Shown: positions 1 through 6,000 of the stretch, piece after piece
How the letters are laid out: each line of letters begins with the position of its first letter
Numbering within the stretch: position 1 is the first letter of the stretch
DNA from: Thermoplasmatota archaeon
GTDB lineage: Archaea; Thermoplasmatota; E2; JACPAO01; JAHFTW01
Direction of reading: 5' to 3'
Assembly (NCBI GenBank): GCA_028289805.1
Contig: JANQNI010000312.1
Location: 1 to 6,242 of the forward strand
DNA length: 6,242 bases
Made by a program: the position numbers and the translations under genes
The notes under the pieces: model-generated
What the model saw: only the letters and a program-made list of their open reading frames with translations
The model's database searches: none
What the model was told of the DNA's origin: nothing

Positions 1-1380
1 GGCATCACGACGGGCTTCGGCGAGTTCGCCCACGTCACCATCGACCGCGACCAGGTGCGGCAACTGCAGCGCAACCTCGTCATGAGCCACGCCGTCGGCG
101 TCGGCGCCCCCCTGCCGCGGGAGGTGGTGCGGGCGATGATGCTGATTCGCGTCAACACCCTCGTCAAGGGCCTCAGCGGCGTGCGCCGGGTGCTGGTGGA
201 GCGTCTCCTGCGCCTGCTGGAACTGGACCTGGTGCCCTTCGTGCCGAGCCGCGGCAGCGTCGGCGCCAGCGGCGACCTGTGCCCCCTGGCCCACATGGCC
301 CTGCCGCTGCTGGGGATGGGCCGGCTCGACGACGGGATGGGAGGCGGCGCCCGCCCCGCCGCCGAGGTGCTGGCCGAGCACGGCATCGAACCGATGGAAC
401 TGGAGGCGAAGGAGGGCCTCGCCCTCATCAACGGCACCCAGCTCATGAGCGCCGTCGGCGCCCTCGTCGTCCACGACGCGCTGGACCTGCTCCAGGACGC
501 CCAGGTGGTCGCCGCCATGAGCCTGGAGGCCCTCATGGGCAGCGTCCGCCCCTTCGACGCCCGCGTCCACGCCGCCCGCCCCCACCCCGGCCAGGGCGTC
601 GTGGCCGCCAACCTGCGCGCCCTGACGGTGGGCTCCGGCGTCGTCGAGAGCCACGAGGGCTGCGGCCGCGTCCAGGACGCCTACTCCCTGCGCTGCATCC
701 CGCAGGTGCTCGGCGCGTGCCGGGACCGCGTCGAGGCCGCCCGCGGCGTCGTCGAGGTCGAAATCAACAGCGCCACGGACAACCCCCTCGTCTTCCCCGA
801 CGGCGACATCGTCAGCCAGGGCAACTTCCACGGCGCGCCGCTGGCGTTCATCCTCGACGGCCTCGCCATGGCGCTGGCCGAGGTGGCCAGCATCGCCGAA
901 CGGCGCGTGGAGCGCCTCGTCAACCCCGACCTCTCCGAGGGCCTCAAGCCGTTCCTGGTCGACGCCGGGGGCCTCAACTCCGGCTTCATGATCGCCCAGT
1001 ACGTGGCCGCCGCGCTCGTCTCCGAGAACAAGGTCCACGCCCACCCCGCCAGCGTCGACAGCATCCCCACCAGCGCCAACCAGGAGGACCACGTCAGCAT
1101 GGGCAGCATCAGCGCCCTGAAGCTGTGGCAGGTCCTGGAGAACGCCCGCCACGTCGTCGCCATCGAGGCGCTGTGCGCCGCCCAGGGACTGGACTTCAAG
1201 GCCGACGACGGCCTCGTCGCGGGCACGGGCAGCCGCGCCGCCCACGACCGCATCCGGGCGGACGTTGCGCGGCTGGAGGGCGACCGCATCCTGCACGACG
1301 ACGTGGTCGCCCTGACGGAGGTCCTGCGCTCCGGCGGACTGCGGGCCGCCGTCGCCACGGCCGGCGTGCGGCTCGACTAA
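1..1380 (+). CDS. hutH: histidine ammonia-lyase HutH (5'-truncated by window edge)
   Basis: HutH deaminates L-histidine to urocanate and ammonia, the first step of histidine degradation, in the cytoplasm. The frame is open from base 1, and 459 codons are visible before TAA. The first residues, GITTGFGEFA, match the family segment that directly follows the catalytic Tyr53 (Pseudomonas putida numbering). About 53 N-terminal residues are therefore missing and the true start is outside the window. The Ala-Ser-Gly triad that cyclises into the MIO electrophile lies in VGASGDL at visible residues 89-91 (bases 265-273). Other family blocks are NGTQLM (144-149), QDAYSLR (225-231; active-site Gln, Tyr and Arg), NSATDNP (256-262) and SANQEDHVSMG (358-368; catalytic Glu). 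The projected length of about 512 residues is normal. The gene is intact where visible, very GC-rich, and runs convergently into hutI. An aromatic ammonia-lyase of other specificity is possible, but adjacent hutI makes HutH the clear choice. Confidence 0.97.
   Translation, partial: GITTGFGEFAHVTIDRDQVRQLQRNLVMSHAVGVGAPLPREVVRAMMLIRVNTLVKGLSGVRRVLVERLLRLLELDLVPFVPSRGSVGASGDLCPLAHMALPLLGMGRLDDGMGGGARPAAEVLAEHGIEPMELEAKEGLALINGTQLMSAVGALVVHDALDLLQDAQVVAAMSLEALMGSVRPFDARVHAARPHPGQGVVAANLRALTVGSGVVESHEGCGRVQDAYSLRCIPQVLGACRDRVEAARGVVEVEINSATDNPLVFPDGDIVSQGNFHGAPLAFILDGLAMALAEVASIAERRVERLVNPDLSEGLKPFLVDAGGLNSGFMIAQYVAAALVSENKVHAHPASVDSIPTSANQEDHVSMGSISALKLWQVLENARHVVAIEALCAAQGLDFKADDGLVAGTGSRAAHDRIRADVARLEGDRILHDDVVALTEVLRSGGLRAAVATAGVRLD
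265..273 (+). other. MIO prosthetic group triad (Ala-Ser-Gly)
   Basis: The codons GCC AGC GGC encode the Ala-Ser-Gly triad. In the histidine/phenylalanine ammonia-lyase family this triad cyclises autocatalytically into 4-methylidene-imidazole-5-one, the electrophile that attacks the substrate. The surrounding residues (SVGASGDLCPLAH) fit the family pattern, so the enzyme should be catalytically competent. Confidence 0.93.
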
Positions 1381-2606
1381 CCCGCCACGACGCGCCCGCC
1401 GCTGACGACCGTCTCCACCGTCTGCCGACCCGGCTCGTAGACCCAGTGGTCCAGGTCCGGCACCGCGTGGATGAGCAGGTCGGCGCGCTTGCCCGCCTCG
1501 AGGCTGCCCAATTCCGACTCCAATCCGAGGCTGCACGCCGCGTTCCACGTCGCCGCCGTCAGCGCCTGCGTCGGCGAGAGGCCCAGGAGGAAGCACCCGA
1601 GCTGCGCCACCAGCGTCATGCTCGTCACCGGGTTGTTGGGGTTGTGGTCCGTCGCCAGCGCGACCGGAACGCCCGCCTCCAGCAGCCGCCTGCCCGGCGC
1701 CCACTGCGGCTGCATGAGCGTCAGGGGCACCGTCGGCAGCAACGTCGCGATCGTGCCGGCCCCCGCCATCGCCTCGATGCCCTCGTCGCTGACGCGCAGC
1801 AGGTGGTCGGCCGACACCGCCCCCGCCCGCGCCGCCAACTCGGCGCCGCCCGTGTTCACGATCTCGTCCGCGTGCAACCGCAGTCCCAGGCCGTGGCGCT
1901 TGGCGGCGTCGAAGATCGCCTCCCCCTGCGCCACCGAGAAGACGCCCTCCTCCACGAAGACGTCGCAGTAGCGCGCGATGCCCTGCGCCTCCACCTTCGG
2001 CAGCATCTCGTCGATGACCACGTCGGTGAACGCCTGCGCGTCCGTTTCGGGCGGCACCGCGTGGGCGCCCAGGAACGTCGAGACGACCGGGAGGTCCAGG
2101 GCGTCGGCGAGCACCGCGTTGGCCTCCAGCATCCGCAACTCCGACTCCGTCGTGAGGCCGTACCCGCTCTTGGCCTCCGTCGCCGTCGTCCCCTGCGCCC
2201 GCATCCGCTTCAACCGCGGCAGCGCCGCCTCTGCCAACTCCGACACCGTCGCCTCCCGCGTGCGCTCGACGGTGTGCCGGATGCCGCCGCCGGCCTCCAG
2301 GATCTCCAGGTACGACTTGCCCTGCAGCTTCAAGGCCAACTCGAAGGCACGGTCGCCCGCGTAGACCAGGTGGCTGTGGGGATCCACATACCCCGGCGTC
2401 ACCAGCGCGCCGTCGGCGTCCAGGGTGCGCTCGGCGTTCCCGTCCCACTCCTCGGAAGGCCCCACCCACGCGATGCGGTGGCCGGAGACCGCGACGGACC
2501 AGTCGGGGCGCAGGCCCGCGTCGCTCGCGGCGTCCGCGGGGCGGGGGGCGGCGAGGCCCTGGAGAGTGGCCACGTTCGCGTTGTGGATGAGGAGGTCGGC
2601 TTGCAT
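1377..2606 (-). CDS. hutI: imidazolonepropionase HutI
   Basis: HutI hydrolyses 4-imidazolone-5-propionate to N-formimino-L-glutamate, the third step of histidine degradation. It is a metal-dependent cytoplasmic enzyme of the amidohydrolase superfamily. Numbered from the ATG at 2606 (409 residues), the metal ligands are His77 and His79 (DPHSHLVYAGDR), His245 (LHADE) and Asp320 (ATDHNP). Substrate and catalytic residues are Arg86, the KSGYGL block at 146-151, His182 (GAHAVP), Glu248 and His268. Order and spacing agree with Bacillus subtilis HutI as I remember it. A TTG at 2618 would add four residues. I chose ATG because MQADLLIHNA looks like a usual family start, although neither start has a clear Shine-Dalgarno sequence. 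The last four bases overlap the end of hutH on the other strand. TDHNPNNP is a slightly unusual form of the usual TDFNPG metal-site loop. Overall length and motifs are normal. Confidence 0.96.
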   Translation of the reverse strand: MQADLLIHNANVATLQGLAAPRPADAASDAGLRPDWSVAVSGHRIAWVGPSEEWDGNAERTLDADGALVTPGYVDPHSHLVYAGDRAFELALKLQGKSYLEILEAGGGIRHTVERTREATVSELAEAALPRLKRMRAQGTTATEAKSGYGLTTESELRMLEANAVLADALDLPVVSTFLGAHAVPPETDAQAFTDVVIDEMLPKVEAQGIARYCDVFVEEGVFSVAQGEAIFDAAKRHGLGLRLHADEIVNTGGAELAARAGAVSADHLLRVSDEGIEAMAGAGTIATLLPTVPLTLMQPQWAPGRRLLEAGVPVALATDHNPNNPVTSMTLVAQLGCFLLGLSPTQALTAATWNAACSLGLESELGSLEAGKRADLLIHAVPDLDHWVYEPGRQTVETVVSGGRVVAG

Positions 2607-2641
2607 GGGGGCGCGCAAGGAGGAGAGGGGGATAAGGGGGA

Positions 2642-2670
2642 GGGCTAGGACGCTGGCACGCTGACGTCAA
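2642..2670 (-). promoter_or_regulatory. weak candidate hutI promoter
   Basis: Read on the minus strand, TTGACG (2670-2665) matches five of six bases of the -35 consensus. A 17-base spacer separates it from TAGCCC (2647-2642), which matches only TA of the -10 consensus. Transcription would begin about 30 bases before the hutI ATG. This is the only well-spaced -35-like element I found in the gap, but the -10 is poor and such matches occur by chance. Confidence 0.22.
2662..2669. promoter_or_regulatory. 8-bp palindrome TGACGTCA over the hutI -35 region
   Basis: TGACGTCA is a perfect palindrome about 56 bases upstream of the hutI ATG. It lies on the candidate -35 box, a position where a repressor could block transcription. 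It does not resemble the HutC operator I know from proteobacteria, and I cannot name a cognate regulator. Both the site and its role are speculative. Confidence 0.18.
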
Positions 2671-2695
2671 CGTTCATGGGGCGTCGGCGTCCTCG

Positions 2696-2739
2696 CGTGC
2701 GGATGCATCGGTCGTGCCTTGGAACCTGCTTCCCGCACG
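2696..2739. other. inverted repeat behind the small acidic gene
   Basis: CGTGCGG at 2696-2702 is perfectly complementary to CCGCACG at 2733-2739, with about 30 bases between the arms. The repeat starts five bases after the stop codon of the small acidic gene on the minus strand. In RNA it would form a 7-bp GC-rich stem, with one possible extra G-U pair. No T-run follows in either direction, so it is not a classical intrinsic terminator. It could slow read-through into hutI or stabilise the 3' end, or be a chance pairing in GC-rich DNA. The loop also holds the palindrome GATGCATC, partly overlapping one arm. Confidence 0.25.
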
Positions 2740-2743
2740 GGAG

Positions 2744-3079
2744 TCATTGCGTTCGCTCAGATACCCGGTACGATTCCCCGTGGATGGGGCTGTCGTAATG
2801 GACCTCGTATTCGTCGCCCAATTCTTCCACGGTTCGCTGCCATAGTTCCAGGCCGGTGTGTTCCAACGCTTCCGCTTCTGCGGATTCGGGTCGGAAGGAA
2901 TGCTCCATGCGCTCGAACACTTCGTCAAAGTCTGAAGCCCATTGCATGAGTTCTCTTCGCAAGGCGTTGGACACGGGCAGCTCGTCCGGGGCGACGCTCT
3001 TCAGGAGGCCATCGGAGCCAGGGATCCACACGGGGTTCGCGTAGGGTTCAAGGCCCAGGTGGATGGCGCGGCGCGTCAT
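2744..3079 (-). CDS. candidate immunity protein for the RHS toxin (hypothetical, acidic)
   Basis: This is a 111-residue cytoplasmic protein with no signal peptide or membrane segment. I count 23 Asp/Glu against 10 Lys/Arg, so it is strongly acidic, as is common for inhibitors of basic nucleases. The ATG at 3079 overlaps the TGA of the RHS gene (ATGA), which implies translational coupling. A GGGGTGG stretch about 9 bases upstream could serve as ribosome binding site. A GTG at 3091 would add four residues and is less likely. Visible blocks are VWIPGSDGLL, then DELPVSNALRRELMQWASDFDEVF (about residues 32-55), then a helical C-terminal part ending ELGDEYEVHYDSP. This layout recalls small uncharacterised proteins often found beside actinobacterial polymorphic toxins, but I cannot name the family. 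The role comes mainly from position: directly downstream of, and coupled to, an RHS toxin tip. It is less GC-rich than the hut genes. Confidence 0.75.
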   Translation of the reverse strand: MTRRAIHLGLEPYANPVWIPGSDGLLKSVAPDELPVSNALRRELMQWASDFDEVFERMEHSFRPESAEAEALEHTGLELWQRTVEELGDEYEVHYDSPIHGESYRVSERTQ

Positions 3080-6000
3080 CGGTAGAGCCACCCCGCTTCC
3101 GGCGGAATACCTCTGCGTGCACTGATGATGCCATGGTGTCCCTCGACGGCCGTGATGTCGAGTTGCTGGTTGTAGTATGCCGACGCACGATTCGAAAGCC
3201 TCGTGGCGGACCAGTCTGCATGCTCGATCACGAAATCGATCTCCTGCCCTGTGGGCTGATATCGCGATGGGTATTTATTGGGCGTGTCAACGGCGAAGTG
3301 CTTGGTGTAGGGACGTCCCGATGGCGTGGCGCCGTATGGGGCCGTGCCTCCTCCGTTGGGTGTGTGCGTCTTCGTCGGGAACAAGGTAGCATCGGCATCG
3401 GCCCCGAGCGCGCGGTTGAGGCGGCTGTTGGGGATGGCGTTGTCGACGAAACGGAATGTCCCTTGGGCTGCTTGCCCCCCGTACACCGCAGTTGCGGCGG
3501 TGACGACCACATCGATGCCCGTGTCGACCGTACAGTCCCACGCAGCGCGTCCGCCCCGTGAGCAAGCGTCGTAGCCGCAGGCGAGCGAAGCAGCCAGGTT
3601 GAGGCCGCTCACGCACATCTCATGGGGGTTGTCGCAGCTACCCACTAGACAGTCGCCGGTCTTGGCCAAGGATGTCCTCAAGGCCGAGAGTTCGCCTCCA
3701 GCGTTTGTGGTGGCCGTCGAGAGGCAGCCTCCGAGACCGAGGTCTTGACAGTTGTGTGCACCGGTCACGATGGCCTCGCCGAGGCCCAGGAATCCGTCCC
3801 ACGCCTCCATGGCACAGCCGCCCACGTATGCGTTGCTGGCTTGGCCGCACAGCCCGTATGGATCCTTCTGACTCCATGGACTGTTGCCGACGTACGCGTA
3901 CGCGTTCCCGAGGTTCCCTGCGTCTCCCCACACGCCGATGGGGTCGCGGCTGAGGAACCGTCCCATGTCGGGGTCGTAGGTCCGGGCGCGGTAGTGGTAC
4001 ATGCTGAGGGAGTCGTCGTAGTAGCGTCCGTTGTAGAGGAAGGGGTTGCCGACGCCGCTGCTGCCGAAGGTGACGCTGTCGGTGGGGTCCCATTGCACGT
4101 CGTCGTTGCCGGTTCCTGGGGTGCGGATGGTGGGGTTTCCGTAGGGGTCGTAGTGGTAGCCCTCTACGAGGTTGCCTGCATCGTCGGTGAGGCCGACGAT
4201 GTTGGCGTGGGCGTCGTAGTGGTAGAAGTAGCGTTCGTCGCCGGGGTCGGTGGTGTCGCCGTCGTCGTTGGTGTCGACGCTCATGGAGAGCACTTCGTCG
4301 ATGCCGGCGCCGTGGACCCATTGCTTGACGTCGGTGAAGGAGGTGACGAGGTTGTTGAGGTTGGGTCGCTTCAGTTGGGATTCCTGGACGAGGCTCTGGC
4401 CGCTGTATGTGTACCAGGTGGGTCGTTCGTTGGGTTGGCCGAGGAACTCGTCGCTGGCGACGCGGATGATGCGGCGGCCGAGGGCGTCGTAGCCGAAGGC
4501 GAGGATTTCCTCGTTGGTGGCCTTGTCCTCGACGGCGACGAGGCGGTTGAGGAAGTCGTACCCGTAGCGCAGTGCGCCGTCCTCGACGAGGTTGCCGTTG
4601 GCGTCGTAGACGAAGTTCTCGGTGGTGCTGGAGGGTCCGATGCTGCACGCCTCGCTCGTGAGTTGGTTGCCGCTGTCGTGGGTGCGGCTGCACGTGGTGG
4701 TGATGCTGGCCTTGGTCTTCGTGTATGTGGCCCAGTTGTTCTCCTCCGTGGGCGTCCACGACCGTGACTCCTGCGGGTTCGTGATGGCCATGTTCGGCAG
4801 GTCCAGGTTGCCGCGCGCCCAGGAGGTGGTCCGGTAGAGGGAGTCCAGGTGGAGGCGTTCGCCGAACTGGTTGCCGGAGTCGGGCTGGAGTTGGTGGGCG
4901 ATGCGGTGGCCGGCGGCGTCGTAGAGGACCTCCAGCGACAGCAGCGTGGACGTGGCGTCCCGGTGGTCGATGTCGGTGAGGCGCCGCATGCCGTCGTATC
5001 CCATGAGGGTCTTGGCGCTGGGGTTCGTGCTGCTGCCGAACTTCTTCTCGACGACGCGGTCGCCATGGTAGGCGTGGTCGGCGATGAGGCCCTTGGCGTC
5101 GGCGACTGCGTCGAGGCGGTTGGCGTCGTCGTGGGTGCGGGTGACGACGCGGCCGTCGGGGTAGGTCGTGGCGACGACGTTGCCGACGCCGTCGCGGATG
5201 TGCGCGACGCCGGCGCCGTTCTGGGTCTCCTCGACGATGCGTCCCAGGGAGTCGAAGGCCTGGGTGGCGGTGGATGCGGTCGAGAAGGACAGGAGGCCGG
5301 CGCGGGTGGCGCCGTCGTCGGTGGCCTCGACGAGGCGGCCCATGGGGTCGTAGTCGAAGGTCTGCTGGCTGGTTCCTAGGAGGCCGGGTTCGGCGTCGAC
5401 GTCGATGCGGGTGAGGCGGTCGAGTTCGTCGTAGCCCATGAGGAGGACGCGGCCGCTCTGGTACGTGGTGCGTTCGCGGTTGCCGGCGGCGTCGTAGCCG
5501 TAGGCGACGGTGACGCCGTCGGCGTGGGTCTCGGCCAGGAGGGTGCCGGCCGCGTCGCCGTATGCGTACTCGGTGCAGTGGTCGGCGTTGCAGCGGCGCA
5601 GGGGTCGGTCGGCGCCGTCCCAGTGCGTGGTGGTGACGATGCTGTCCTGGAGGGCGCCGCTTCCGGTGCCGCCGGCACGCAGTTCATGCACGGTGACCCA
5701 GGGTCGGTCGGCCTCGTCGAAGTGGGTGCGCACGACGTTGCCCAGTTCGTCGGTGGTCTTGACGACGTTGCCGCGGCCGTCGAGGTCGAAGGTCCGGGTC
5801 GTCGCGTCGGGGTTGGTGACCTGCTTGAGGCGGTTCTCTTCGTCGTAGGCGTACCGGGAGACGTAGGTCCCGGAGTCGAGGCCGGCGTCGTCCACGTCGG
5901 TCTCGGTGACGGCGACGACGTTGCCGTTGCCGTCGTGGTCGAGGGTGACGACGTTGCCGGTGGGGTCGGTGGTGGACTCGTGTCGCAGGGCGGCGTCGTA

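Noticed and set aside
279..2648. Long plus-strand open frame (789 codons) spanning hutH and antisense to hutI
   Set aside because: It is almost entirely Arg/Pro/Gly/His-rich, as expected from a shifted frame of GC-rich DNA. It crosses two well-recognised genes on different strands and shows no family motif.
2731..2742. TCCCG-CA-CGGGA as an intrinsic terminator
   Set aside because: The two-base centre cannot form a proper loop; shortening it leaves only a 4-bp stem, and no T-run follows.
2674..2928. 84-codon minus-strand frame overlapping the putative immunity gene
   Set aside because: It has no good start context and no recognisable motif, and it lies inside the better-supported coupled gene in another frame.
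3638..4759. Minus-strand open frame (373 codons) in another frame of the RHS gene
   Set aside because: It is Arg/His/Pro-rich out-of-frame translation of the YD repeats, while the RHS frame itself is intact throughout.
3745..4767. Plus-strand open frame (340 codons) antisense to the RHS gene
   Set aside because: The translation is a low-complexity Val/Ala/Gly/Glu string produced by reading the YD repeats backwards; no domain is recognisable.
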